Below are positions 23,481 to 31,334 of a stretch of 64,000 nt of DNA, piece after piece. Within the stretch, counting starts at the first letter, position 1; each line of letters starts with the position of its first letter. The DNA comes from Paenibacillus flagellatus (GTDB taxonomy: Bacteria > Bacillota > Bacilli > Paenibacillales > NBRC-103111). The stretch covers positions 62,001-126,000 of the forward strand of contig NZ_QJVJ01000010.1 of the NCBI RefSeq assembly GCF_003217775.1, read 5' to 3'. The position numbers were made by a program, and so were the translations under genes. Below the pieces are notes generated by a model that was given only the letters and a program-made list of their open reading frames with translations, had not been told where the DNA came from and did not search any database.

Positions 23481-24101
23481 TTGAAACGGAACGGGTTGAA
23501 CTATGCGGCGCTCGGCTTGCTGCTTGCGTTGGCGATCGGGAATACGGCCGACGCCGAAACCGAAAGGGTATTTTTTTGGTCGGATTCCGTGCCGAGACCG
23601 TCGTGCTACGAAGGCAAAGACGGAGAAGGCCGAGTGCTCGGCATTTCGGAGAGCGGCAAGAAGAGAGACGAGGATGATTCGAAGTGGATTATTCCGACGT
23701 GCGAGGAAGCGAAGAAAACATGGGTCGTCGTCAAGGTGAACGGCAACTATTTGCAAGTCGTCGCCGGCACGAACGCGGAGCCGTACATCGAGAACGGTCG
23801 AACGATGATTCCGCTAAGAGCCGTCGCGGATGCGTTCGGGTTCGAAATCGAGTGGGAGCCGAACGGGCAAAAAATTACGCTGACGAAGGAAAAGAAAAAG
23901 ATCGTGATGCACGTCGGGAAAGCGGAAATGTCGGTCGACGGCCAACCGGCCCTGTTCGAGGAAGCGGTGCCGACGATCAAAAACGATCATACCTTTTTGC
24001 CCGCCAGACAGCTCGCCGAAATACTCGGGATTCAAGTGGAATGGGACGAAGCGAACCGAACCGCGACGTTTACCGCTCCGGCGGCGGCGACGTCGCCCTG
24101 A
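23481..24101 (+). CDS. Secreted protein with copper-amine-oxidase-N-type stalk domain
   Basis: A 206-residue protein with a signal peptide (LNYAALGLLLALAIGNTADA, cleavage after ADA). A Cys-containing lead region (SYCYEG-like, SCYEGKDG ... TCEEAKKT) is followed by a stalk domain of the Cu_amine_oxidN1 type (GRTMIPLRAVADAFGFEIEW and HTFLPARQLAEILGIQVEWD, the two half repeats). TTG at 23481 has AGGAG at correct distance; ATG at 23472 directly abuts that site. Such domains are surface modules in Paenibacillus, not oxidases. It follows the M56 gene by 42 bases and may belong to the same operon, possibly the regulated output. Confidence 0.8.
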   Translation: MKRNGLNYAALGLLLALAIGNTADAETERVFFWSDSVPRPSCYEGKDGEGRVLGISESGKKRDEDDSKWIIPTCEEAKKTWVVVKVNGNYLQVVAGTNAEPYIENGRTMIPLRAVADAFGFEIEWEPNGQKITLTKEKKKIVMHVGKAEMSVDGQPALFEEAVPTIKNDHTFLPARQLAEILGIQVEWDEANRTATFTAPAAATSP

Positions 24102-24146
24102 TCCCGCATGGGCGGGAAGCGTCCGCGCCCGCGTCGTACCGTACCG

Positions 24147-25037
24147 TCAGCCTGACGCGATATGGCGGGACAGCTCGTCGACGAACAGCGAGGCCGCGAT
24201 CGACAGCGACGCGCCCGGCGCGGAGACGACGCCGATCGACCGCTCGGGGATCGGCTCGACGGTACGGATCTCGATCAGCTCGCCGGACTCCAGCTCGCGG
24301 CGGATAAAGTCGCGGGTGACGAAGCATACCCCGATATTTTTCGCCGCGAACTCGACGAGCAGGTCGACGCTGCCGAGCTCGATGTCGGGCTCGATCTCCG
24401 CCCCGTGCGACTGCATCCACGCGCGCAGGAACGTGCGCGTCCGGCTGGACGCCGACAGCAGGACGAACGGCTGCCGCGCCAGCTCGCGCCATTCGATCGG
24501 CTTGGCGGCGAGCTCCGCGAAGGCGGGGCCGGCGGCGAAGCAGTCGCGGATCGGCCGGCTTGCCGTGATGCGGGCGCCGTCACCCGCCGGCAGATGGACG
24601 ATGCCGCAGTCGACGGCGCCTTCGGCAAGCCGCTTCGCGATGTCCTCGCTCTTGCCGTGCGACAGCTGGATGCGGATGCCGGGATAGCGGGCCCGGAACG
24701 ATTCGAGCAGCGGAAGCACGTAATGCTTGCACAGCGAGTCGCTTGCGCCGAGGCGCACGATGCCCGCGCCGTAGCTTTTCATCTCCCCGATTTTCCGCTC
24801 CCCGGCCTGCAGCAGCCCGAACGCCCTTTCGACGTAATCGAACAGCACCCGTCCTTCACCCGTCGGCTCCACGCCCTTGGACCGCCGGACGAGCAGCTTC
24901 GCGCCCAACTGCTCCTCCAGCTGCCGGATGGCGTAGCTGGCGCTCGGCTGCGTCATGTACAGCTCCTCCGCCGCCTTGGTCAAGCTTCCCGTCTTCACGG
25001 CCCGATAGAATACTTTGTAATGGTCCATTGCGCTCAT
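24147..25037 (-). CDS. LysR-family transcriptional regulator
   Basis: A 296-residue LysR protein. The N-terminal winged helix has YKVFYRAVKTGSLTKAAEELYMTQPSASYAIRQLEEQLGAKLLVRR (read in parts), followed by a two-lobed effector domain (about 90-296). The ATG at 25037 (MSAMDHYKV) follows GAGAGGA; a longer frame to 25073 lacks a site. It is divergent from aroA, and the aroA promoter has a good -10 but no -35, which suggests this regulator activates aroA. Confidence 0.9.
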   Translation of the reverse strand: MSAMDHYKVFYRAVKTGSLTKAAEELYMTQPSASYAIRQLEEQLGAKLLVRRSKGVEPTGEGRVLFDYVERAFGLLQAGERKIGEMKSYGAGIVRLGASDSLCKHYVLPLLESFRARYPGIRIQLSHGKSEDIAKRLAEGAVDCGIVHLPAGDGARITASRPIRDCFAAGPAFAELAAKPIEWRELARQPFVLLSASSRTRTFLRAWMQSHGAEIEPDIELGSVDLLVEFAAKNIGVCFVTRDFIRRELESGELIEIRTVEPIPERSIGVVSAPGASLSIAASLFVDELSRHIASG

Positions 25038-25100
25038 GATATAAATCCTCTCTATGTTATGCATGGAAAACATCGATTATCTAACTATCATAATTCCCCT

Positions 25101-25106
25101 TATAAT
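25101..25106 (+). promoter_or_regulatory. -10 box of aroA, no -35 (probably activator-dependent)
   Basis: A perfect TATAAT lies 44 bases before the aroA start. At -35 the sequence (TATCTA region) does not match. The AT-rich 25040-25100 stretch between lysR and aroA is the likely LysR binding region. Confidence 0.5.
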
Positions 25107-25150
25107 GAAACGCAAGGCTGTTTCTCAAGCCGTATAAGGAGGGGAGCAAG

Positions 25151-26521
25151 ATGCAGGCATCGGATCCGGAGGCAAGATCGCCGTGGTCGTCGCTTGACGG
25201 CGTCGCGGAAGCGGAGCTTCATCCGCCGGACGCCTCGGCGGGCGGGCCGGCGGTACGGCTGGCCGCGGCCGGGAGCAAAAGCGTCACGAACCGGGTATTG
25301 CTTTTGGCGGCGATGGCCGAAGGCACATCCGTCGTTCGGAACGTGCTGAGGAGCGACGATACGTACTGGTGCATCGACGCATTGAAAAGGCTCGGCGTCC
25401 CGATCGACGTATCCGCCGACGCGGTGCGGATCGTAGGGACTGGAGGCGATTGGCCGAACCGGAGCGGAACGCTGTACGCGGGAGCGGCGGGGACGGTCGC
25501 CCGGTTTTTGCCCGGCGTACTGGCCGCGTCCGAGCGGGGCGAGTGGCGGCTCGAAGGGAGCCGGAGCTTGAGCGACCGGCCGGTCGGGCCGCTCGTCGAA
25601 GCGCTCGGCCGCATCGGGGCAGACATCCGCTGCGAAGCCGAACCGGGGCGGCTGCCGCTCGCGGTGTCGGCGAAGGGGCTGAGAGGCGGCCGGGTCGTTC
25701 TGTCCGGCGGCTTGTCCAGCCAGTTTATTAGCGGCGTTCTGATGGCGAGCCCGTATGCCGCCGGTCCGACGGAAATCGTCGTGCCCGACGGCATCGTGCA
25801 GCACGCGTACGTCGGCATAACGGTCGACCTGATGAAGCGTTTCGGCGTAACCGTCGAGCACGACGAGCGCTACGGGCGACTCGCCGTCAAGCCCGGGCGG
25901 TACGCGGCGCAAGACACGGCCGTCGAGGCGGACGCCTCCACCGCGTGCTACTACTTGGCCTTCGCCGCCTTGACCGGCCGAAGCGTCCGGGTCGACAATC
26001 TGCCGCCGGAAACGCGCCAGCCGGACGCCGGCTTCGTCCGCCTGCTGGAGCGGATGGGATGCGCCGTCGACGAGACGGGCGGAGGCGTCGAAGTGCGCGG
26101 GCCTGCCGGCGGCCGGCTGCGGGGCGGCTTCGCGGTCAGCATGAAGGAGATGTCCGACCAGACGATGACGCTCGCGGCGCTCGCCCCGTTCGCGGACGGG
26201 CCGATCGCGATCGGGGACGTCGCCCACATTCGCGGCCACGAATGCGACCGCATCGCGGCGACGTGCGAGTCGCTTCGCCGGCTAGGCATCGACGCGGAGG
26301 AGCGCCGCGACGGGTTGACGATCCGGCCGGGGACGCCGAAGCCGTCCGGCGCTCTCCCGACGTACGACGACCACCGGATGGCGATGTCGCTCGCCTTGAT
26401 CGGGGCGAGGGTGCCGGGCGTCCGGCTGCTCGACCCCGGCTGCGTATCGAAGACGAACCCGCCGTTTTTCGACGAGCTGCGCCGTCTCGGCATGGGTGTC
26501 CGGCTGACGCCGAACGGCTGA
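25151..26521 (+). CDS. aroA: EPSP synthase, divergent
   Basis: A 456-residue 5-enolpyruvylshikimate-3-phosphate synthase homologue (shikimate pathway). Seen: GSKSVTNR (41-48, phosphate-binding Lys-Ser), the double-domain repeats, SDRPVGPLVEAL, the catalytic-type Asp in RQPDAGFVRLLERMG, IRGHECDRI, and TYDDHRMAMS near the end. The normal (G/S)GN(A/S)GT motif at the PEP/glyphosate site reads AGAAGTVARF (110-119), with Ala where Asn is expected. About 30 extra residues precede the fold. It is not in an aro operon and has its own divergent LysR regulator, so it may be a second or specialised copy. Whether it is the housekeeping enzyme cannot be decided from this window. Confidence 0.85.
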   Translation: MQASDPEARSPWSSLDGVAEAELHPPDASAGGPAVRLAAAGSKSVTNRVLLLAAMAEGTSVVRNVLRSDDTYWCIDALKRLGVPIDVSADAVRIVGTGGDWPNRSGTLYAGAAGTVARFLPGVLAASERGEWRLEGSRSLSDRPVGPLVEALGRIGADIRCEAEPGRLPLAVSAKGLRGGRVVLSGGLSSQFISGVLMASPYAAGPTEIVVPDGIVQHAYVGITVDLMKRFGVTVEHDERYGRLAVKPGRYAAQDTAVEADASTACYYLAFAALTGRSVRVDNLPPETRQPDAGFVRLLERMGCAVDETGGGVEVRGPAGGRLRGGFAVSMKEMSDQTMTLAALAPFADGPIAIGDVAHIRGHECDRIAATCESLRRLGIDAEERRDGLTIRPGTPKPSGALPTYDDHRMAMSLALIGARVPGVRLLDPGCVSKTNPPFFDELRRLGMGVRLTPNG

Positions 26522-26546
26522 GCCGGACGGTTGCGATACGCCAAAG

Positions 26547-26579
26547 AAGCTCTTCCGCGCGAGGCGGAGAGCTTTTTTG
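26547..26579. terminator. Terminator between aroA and the convergent ATP-grasp gene
   Basis: AAGCTCT plus CCGC (one bulged T) pairs with GCGG plus AGAGCTT, followed by six T on the plus strand; the A residues on the other side give a weaker reverse terminator. Confidence 0.75.
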
Positions 26580-26618
26580 GGTTCGTTTCCGTTCGACGGG
26601 ACGGGCGCGGACGCCGAT

Positions 26619-27698
26619 CTAATACGAGAGCCATTCCCGGTCGAGCAAATATTTGGCATAGCCGATCGGGTTCGAATACGTGCGCTGAAACTCGTCCGGC
26701 ATGCTTCCTTTTTGAAAGCTGTAACGAAGGTCGCGCCCATTGCATTCAATGAACATAGGGTAACCGTATTCCGTCAAGCCGACATCCAGCCCGATGTCGG
26801 CCAAGTGCGGCAGCTCGCCGCTCAATTGCCGGGCGACTCGCAGAGAGAACTCGCAGACGGACTGCCGTACCGTGTCCGCGTTCAACCGCGGATAAGCTTC
26901 CAACACTTTCTCGAGGGGATAGACGACGCCTCCTTGCGCCACGTTCGTGCGAAACGAGCCGCGCTTCGCGACTTTGGCCGCGATGCCGGTGACCTGCCAG
27001 TCGCCGGTGAAGTCGCGCTGCACGGACACGCGCAAGTCGAAAGGCCGTCCGAGATAAGTGGCCAGAGGGAGCAGCTGCTGCACGAGGTAGGGGCGAGCCT
27101 GCAGCTTGCGCCTTACCGCCTGCGGCAGCCGGCTCCGGAAGGCGATCGTTTTGCCGCCGCCGAGGGCGCCGCGCACGAGCCAGCCTTCCGGCGTCCGCTC
27201 GAGCTTCATGATCCCTTTGCCGATGCTGCTGCTGTTCGGCTTCAAAATAAGACTCGCATACGACTCCATCATGTCCCGCAACGCGTCGGGCGTCGCTTCG
27301 CGCGTGACCGGCAAGTGGGGCCGGAGCGAGTCGTCTTGCATGAGCAGATCGTGAATATACCCCTTTCCGTATCGATTCCATTCGTTGAATATGCGTTTTC
27401 CGTCCCGCACGAGCTCCCGAATCGCCCGCTTCGGGCGCGGGTTCGTGTACAGCGTCCGGTTATGGATGACGGCAGGAACGGGAATCCGGCATCGCCGGTA
27501 GCCGCGCTCCGTCTTCACATAAGCGTTCACAAGCGCCGAGCCGGGTCGCACGTCCTTCAGTCGGAAAAAGCATGGCGTCACGCCGTAAAGCCGGCCGGCC
27601 CGCTCGTAGCACGGCAGCGACTCGTGGCCCATGCGGCCTTCGGGGATGCCCCGAAACCACGAATCGTTGACGAGAACGCCGACATATCGATTGTCCAT
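26619..27698 (-). CDS. YheC/YheD-family ATP-grasp protein (spore-associated type)
   Basis: A 359-residue protein of the YheC/YheD family of ATP-grasp proteins, known in Bacillus as sporulation products of uncertain chemistry. An N-terminal domain (MDNRYVGVLVNDSWF) is followed by ATP-grasp elements: LILKPNSSSIGKGIMKLE (nucleotide-binding Lys and Gly-rich loop), PFDLRVSVQRD, and the metal-binding end DIGLDVGLTEYGYPMFIECNGRD. ATG at 27698 follows GGAG plus GGTGAAGGAG. Upstream is a sigma-K-like promoter (27721-27749). It probably acts in the mother cell on spore-coat components; the substrate is unknown. Confidence 0.88.
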   Translation of the reverse strand: MDNRYVGVLVNDSWFRGIPEGRMGHESLPCYERAGRLYGVTPCFFRLKDVRPGSALVNAYVKTERGYRRCRIPVPAVIHNRTLYTNPRPKRAIRELVRDGKRIFNEWNRYGKGYIHDLLMQDDSLRPHLPVTREATPDALRDMMESYASLILKPNSSSIGKGIMKLERTPEGWLVRGALGGGKTIAFRSRLPQAVRRKLQARPYLVQQLLPLATYLGRPFDLRVSVQRDFTGDWQVTGIAAKVAKRGSFRTNVAQGGVVYPLEKVLEAYPRLNADTVRQSVCEFSLRVARQLSGELPHLADIGLDVGLTEYGYPMFIECNGRDLRYSFQKGSMPDEFQRTYSNPIGYAKYLLDREWLSY

Positions 27699-27720
27699 GG
27701 CTGCTCCTTCACCTCCCGTA

Positions 27721-27749
27721 TACCCTATGCGCACGAGCCCGTCCGGGTC
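27721..27749 (-). promoter_or_regulatory. Sigma-K-like promoter of the YheC/D-type gene
   Basis: On the minus strand, GACC (27749-27746) is followed by 16 bases and CATAGGGTA (27729-27721), a full match to CATANNNTA. The leader would be about 15 bases, just enough for the ribosome site. Confidence 0.6.
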
Positions 27750-27839
27750 TGGACGAGTGTCGGTGGCGGCGGACAATTCCGCTAGTAGCCGCCGCCGCGT
27801 CCCTCGACGGGCGGATCCGGACGAGCCCGTCCGGCGGGT

Positions 27840-27868
27840 GCATAAACGTACCCGGCTTCCGCATACTA
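27840..27868 (+). promoter_or_regulatory. Sigma-G-like promoter of the 32-residue gene
   Basis: GCATA (27840-27844), a 17-base spacer and CATACTA (27862-27868) match the forespore sigma-G pattern (GHATR / CATNHTA). Transcription would start about 38 bases before the small coding region. Confidence 0.55.
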
Positions 27869-27912
27869 ACAGGGCAAGCCGAAAGGAAGCCACTGGAAAG
27901 GAAGGTGCCGAC

Positions 27913-28011
27913 ATGGGCCGCAATCAAACCGACAACAACGGGAAACGAAAGCAGCCGGGCAACCGCGGCGATTCCGAAACCGCCCAATCCGGAACCTCGA
28001 AAACGAAATAA
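27913..28011 (+). CDS. Very small hydrophilic protein, probable minor spore protein
   Basis: A 32-residue reading frame starting MGRNQTDNNGKRKQPG and ending TSKTK, with GGAAGGTG before the ATG and a strong terminator after it. It is basic, rich in Asn, Gly, Ser and Lys, and has no hydrophobic or structured part, like the minor small acid-soluble spore proteins (SspK, N, O, P types), though I see no clear homology to any one. The sigma-G-like promoter supports forespore expression. It is divergent from the ATP-grasp spore gene. Confidence 0.65.
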   Translation: MGRNQTDNNGKRKQPGNRGDSETAQSGTSKTK

Positions 28012-28046
28012 GGCCGCGGTGCCCCCGACGGCCGTGGTTGGCAAGA

Positions 28047-28078
28047 AACCGTTCGCCGGAAAAGGCGGACGGTTTTTT
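28047..28078 (+). terminator. Intrinsic terminator of the small spore gene
   Basis: AACCGTTCGCC (28047-28057) pairs with GGCGGACGGTT (28064-28074), followed by a T run. Confidence 0.85.
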
Positions 28079-28127
28079 GCGATGCAGCGGCGAAACCGCG
28101 GTCATTTCCGCGAATTGCGCGTCCGTC

Positions 28128-29087
28128 CTACGTCTCGCTTAGCACCGTTCCGGTGAGCGACAAATCGTAGCCGCCGATCGCCTCGAGCTCCCGCCGGAAC
28201 GGGGCGGAGCCGATAACGGAAAGGACGGCGCCGATCCAGTCGCGATTGTCCGGCGTCCGGAGCATGACGAGATCGTACCGCTCGCGGATGAGCGGGATGA
28301 AGTCGACGCCGCCGACGAGCGCGGCCGCCTTCTCGATGCCGACGCCGGCGTCGGCGTCTCCCGTGGCGACCGCCCCGGCGACGCTCACATGGTTCGTCCG
28401 CTCCAGGCGGTAGCCGTTCACGCGGTCGGCCGCGATGCCGTGCAGCCGGAGCTGCTCGTCCAGCAGCACGCGAGCGCCCGAGCCGAGCTCGCGATTGACG
28501 ATCTTCACGCCGGGCCGGCCGAGGTCGGTCCACGTCCGGATCGATTTCGGATTGCCGGACCGAACGTACAGGCCGGCCATCCGGCTGACCAGATTGACGA
28601 CGACGTACGGGCGCCCGGTCAGCAGCCGGCGGATATAGGGCATATTGTATTCGCCGCTGTCGCCGTCGAACAGATGAGTGCTGACGATGTCGGATTCGCC
28701 GCGGTACATCGCGACGAGGCTGTCCAGGCTGCCCGCGTGGGAGCGGAGCGGTCTTACGCCGGCGGCGGCGCTCTCGAGATGCTTCGCCAGCAAATCCAGG
28801 CTGACGTCCTGGCCCGTGATGACGAGCGGTCTGACGGCACCGGCGCCGGTCCCCGCGCGGGAGCCTCCCTCGGCGGCGGGGCGGTCGGCGGAGCCGGCCG
28901 ACGCGAAGGCGGCGCCGGACTTCGCCCGGGCTTTGTACCGCTCCAGATCGGCGGCGTCGACCCGCATTTGCTTGCCTACCCGGTAGGCGGGCAGCTCGCC
29001 TTTTTTGATCAGATCGTAGACGGTCAGCTTCGATATTTTGAGCAGCTTGGCGATTTCTTCGGTCGTGTAGGACGCGTCGGCCGTCAT
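28128..29087 (-). CDS. HTH/periplasmic-binding-protein fusion regulator (molybdate-type)
   Basis: A 319-residue regulator. Residues 7-51 are an excisionase/MerR-like helix-turn-helix (YTTEEIAKLLKISKLTVYDLIKKGELPAYRVG, in parts). A Gly/Ala linker leads to a substrate-binding-protein-like domain (about 85-315) with VITGQDVSLDLLAKHLE, YRGESDIVSTHLFD and GYDLSLTGTVL. This architecture is found beside molybdate or tungstate transporters and is thought to sense the oxyanion directly. It is divergent from modA. ATG at 29087 follows GGGGGAT. Confidence 0.88.
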   Translation of the reverse strand: MTADASYTTEEIAKLLKISKLTVYDLIKKGELPAYRVGKQMRVDAADLERYKARAKSGAAFASAGSADRPAAEGGSRAGTGAGAVRPLVITGQDVSLDLLAKHLESAAAGVRPLRSHAGSLDSLVAMYRGESDIVSTHLFDGDSGEYNMPYIRRLLTGRPYVVVNLVSRMAGLYVRSGNPKSIRTWTDLGRPGVKIVNRELGSGARVLLDEQLRLHGIAADRVNGYRLERTNHVSVAGAVATGDADAGVGIEKAAALVGGVDFIPLIRERYDLVMLRTPDNRDWIGAVLSVIGSAPFRRELEAIGGYDLSLTGTVLSET

Positions 29088-29162
29088 GCGAGAATATCCC
29101 CCGATCCCTGAATAAGTTCTGTTCCCATCATACCTTGCCGGCCGGCGTCGTTCCAATACCCG

Positions 29163-29243
29163 TTTACAACGAATCGGATCGCTTGTATACTATCGATTAG
29201 TGCGAAACATAACCAATTATATCTAATTATATTCAAACATAAC
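29163..29243 (+). promoter_or_regulatory. modA promoter with paired direct repeats downstream
   Basis: TTTACA (29163-29168), 17 bases, TATACT (29186-29191) form a good promoter. Beyond the expected start lie two copies of AAACATAAC (29205-29213, 29235-29243; 30 bases apart) enclosing two copies of AATTATAT (29215-29222, 29225-29232; 10 bases apart). This is a strong candidate operator for the divergent regulator. Confidence 0.65.
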
Positions 29244-29244
29244 G

Positions 29245-30129
29245 ATGCAGAGGGGCGTGGGGACATTGATTCGTTGGATTCGAACGCAGGCGGGACGTCG
29301 GAGGCGGACGGCGCTGTGGGCCGCGGCCGTGCTGGCGCTGGCCGGCTCGACCGGGTGCGGTGCCGGCGGCGATGCCGGTCGCGCGAGCACGGGGGAGGCC
29401 GCTGCGAACGGGCCCGAGCCGGTCGAGCTGCTCGTCTCGGCCGCCGCCAGCATGACGGACAGCTTGAACGAAATCAAGCGCGGCTACGAAGCGAGCGTCC
29501 CCGGCGTCCGGCTCACGTTCAATTTCGGTGCTTCGGGCGCCCTGCAGCAGCAAATCGAGCAGGGGGCGCAGGCCGATCTGTTCGTCTCCGCGTCCGAACG
29601 CAACATGAACGCGCTCGTCGATAAAGGGCTCGTGGCGGAAGCCGACCGGGAGCCGATCGTGCGCAATGAGCTTGTCGTCGTCGTTCCCGCCTCGGACAAG
29701 CTCGCATGGAGCGCCGTCGCGGACTTGTCGCGGGCGGAGGTGAAAACGGTGGCCGTCGGCATTCCCGAGAGCGTGCCGGCCGGCGCCTACGCGAAGGAAG
29801 CGCTGACCCGCGCCGGCTTGTGGGACGCGCTTCAGCCGAAGACGGTGCAGGCCAAGGACGTGCGGCAAGTGTTGACCTTCGTGGAGACGGGCAACGCCGA
29901 CGCGGGCTTCGTCTATAAGACGGACGCGCTTTCGTCGGAGCGGACGAAGGTCGCGTTCGCCGTCGACCCGGCCGCCTATACGCCGGCCGTCTATCCGGCC
30001 GGAGTCGTCAAGGCGACCAAGCATCCCGACGAAAGCCGGGCGTTCTTGACCTACCTGCGAAGCAAAGCGGCGGCCGACGTCTTCGCCCGATACGGCTTCA
30101 GTCCGGTCGGGGCCGTACCCGGATCGTGA
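29245..30129 (+). CDS. modA: Molybdate-type ABC transporter substrate-binding lipoprotein
   Basis: A binding protein of up to 294 residues. It has a basic N-terminus, a hydrophobic signal (ALWAAAVLALAGSTGC) with a lipobox-like Cys, then the ModA fold: ELLVSAAASMTDSLNEI, FNFGASGALQQQIEQGAQADLFVSAS, IVRNELVVVVP, and PAGAYAKEALTRAGLW. It captures molybdate or a similar oxyanion outside the membrane. The start is unclear: ATG 29245 has no ribosome site and lies in the operator region, while GTG 29257 or TTG 29266 follow GAGGGG-type purines and still include the whole signal. The stop overlaps modB (GTGA). Confidence 0.92.
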   Translation: MQRGVGTLIRWIRTQAGRRRRTALWAAAVLALAGSTGCGAGGDAGRASTGEAAANGPEPVELLVSAAASMTDSLNEIKRGYEASVPGVRLTFNFGASGALQQQIEQGAQADLFVSASERNMNALVDKGLVAEADREPIVRNELVVVVPASDKLAWSAVADLSRAEVKTVAVGIPESVPAGAYAKEALTRAGLWDALQPKTVQAKDVRQVLTFVETGNADAGFVYKTDALSSERTKVAFAVDPAAYTPAVYPAGVVKATKHPDESRAFLTYLRSKAAADVFARYGFSPVGAVPGS

Positions 30130-30791
30130 GCGGCGTGTCGTGGCCGGCATTCCTCGATCCGGTCGTACGCTCGATCCAAGTGGCGCTGCTCGCATCCGTC
30201 CTCGCCTTCGTCGCGGGCGTCGCGGCCGCCAAGCCGATGAGCCGGGCCCGCTTTCGAGGCAAGGCGCTGGTGGAGACGGTGGCGATGCTGCCGCTCGTCC
30301 TGCCGCCGACGGTCATCGGCTTCGTGCTGCTGACCGTTCTCGGACGGCGCAGTTGGCCGGGCCGGCTGGCGGAGTGGCTGTTCGACCGGCCGATCGTCTT
30401 CTCGTGGCAGGCGGCGGTCATCGCGGCGGCCGTCGTCGCGTTTCCGCTCGTCTACCAGACGGCGAAGGTCGGCTTTGCCTCGATCGACCCGGATTTGGAG
30501 GCGGCCGGCCGTTCGATGGGAGCGGGCGAATGGCAGCTGCTCCGTTACGTGACGCTGCCTTTGGCCGGCCGGGCGCTGCTCGCCGCCTACGTGCTCGGCT
30601 TCGCCCGCGCGATCGGAGAGTTCGGCGCCACGCTCATGCTCGCCGGCAACATTCCCGGCAAAACGCAGACGCTGCCGACGGCGATCTACATCGCGTCCGA
30701 GACGGGAAACGCGAGCCTGGCTTGGTGGTGGACCGGGACGATCGTGGCGTTTTCGTACGCGCTGCTTTTGCTCGTGTCGCGCAAAAACTGA
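30126..30791 (+). CDS. modB: Molybdate ABC transporter permease
   Basis: A 221-residue permease with five to six membrane segments. [25 protein letters not shown] and the ATPase-contacting EAA loop ([27 protein letters not shown], in parts) match Mod[15 protein letters not shown]-type sequence ([17 protein letters not shown]) is also diagnostic. GTG at 30126 overlaps the modA stop. No ATPase gene (modC) follows: the next gene is an L,D-transpeptidase. The transporter must therefore borrow an ATPase from elsewhere. Confidence 0.93.
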   Translation: MSGVSWPAFLDPVVRSIQVALLASVLAFVAGVAAAKPMSRARFRGKALVETVAMLPLVLPPTVIGFVLLTVLGRRSWPGRLAEWLFDRPIVFSWQAAVIAAAVVAFPLVYQTAKVGFASIDPDLEAAGRSMGAGEWQLLRYVTLPLAGRALLAAYVLGFARAIGEFGATLMLAGNIPGKTQTLPTAIYIASETGNASLAWWWTGTIVAFSYALLLLVSRKN

Positions 30792-30810
30792 ATATTCCGT
30801 CCGCCCTCGC

Positions 30811-30841
30811 TCAAGCCCGCCGGTCGTTCCGGCGGGCTTGA
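30811..30841. terminator. 13-bp perfect hairpin after modB
   Basis: TCAAGCCCGCCGG (30811-30823) and CCGGCGGGCTTGA (30829-30841) pair perfectly with a 5-base loop. There is no T run, so it is an atypical terminator or an mRNA-protecting hairpin. Confidence 0.5.
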
Positions 30842-30909
30842 GGCGCGCATACGGACGCAAAACCGGTATAGGCGGGTGTCCCGTCCGGATGTCAGCCCGC
30901 CCGGCGCCG

Positions 30910-30918
30910 GCATATGGT
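30910..30918 (+). promoter_or_regulatory. Sigma-K-like -10 box before the L,D-transpeptidase gene
   Basis: CATATGGTA matches CATANNNTA in full, 52 bases before the start codon. No AC at the expected -35 distance, so this is a partial match only. Confidence 0.35.
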
Positions 30919-30969
30919 ATAAGGGCCGAAAGTTTCCCGACCGTGGGTCGGGCTGGGGGAGTGACGCCT

Positions 30970-31308
30970 ATGCCGTCGATCCGAATCATCGTCGATTTGT
31001 CGGACCGGAAGCTCCATCTGCTGCAGGACGACCGCGTCATCCGGACGTATCCCGTCGGCATCGGCAAAATGCTGTCCGCCACTCCGACGGGAACGTATAC
31101 GATCGTCAACAAGCAGGCGAACCCGGGCGGACCGTATGGAGCGTTTTGGATGGGGCTGTCGAGAAAGCATTACGGCATTCACGGCACGAACGACCCGTCC
31201 TCCATCGGCAAGCGGGTGTCGAAGGGCTGTATCCGCATGCACAACCGGGACGTTCTCGAGCTGTCCCGCCAGGTGAACGTCGGGACTCCCGTCACGATCC
31301 GGAACTGA
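30970..31308 (+). CDS. YkuD-family L,D-transpeptidase
   Basis: A 112-residue catalytic domain without signal peptide or LysM domain. The start is [20 protein letters not shown], with strands [20 protein letters not shown]. The active site is [14 protein letters not shown] then KGCIRMHN, containing the catalytic His, the Ser/Gly and the nucleophilic Cys. Such enzymes make 3-3 cross-links in peptidoglycan. The ATG at 30970 follows GGGGGAGTGA. With no export signal, a cytosolic location or action on the forespore cortex from the mother cell is possible. The glycosyltransferase gene begins 26 bases later. Confidence 0.9.
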   Translation: MPSIRIIVDLSDRKLHLLQDDRVIRTYPVGIGKMLSATPTGTYTIVNKQANPGGPYGAFWMGLSRKHYGIHGTNDPSSIGKRVSKGCIRMHNRDVLELSRQVNVGTPVTIRN

Positions 31309-31334
31309 CCCGTATTATAAAGGAGGTGACGCGT

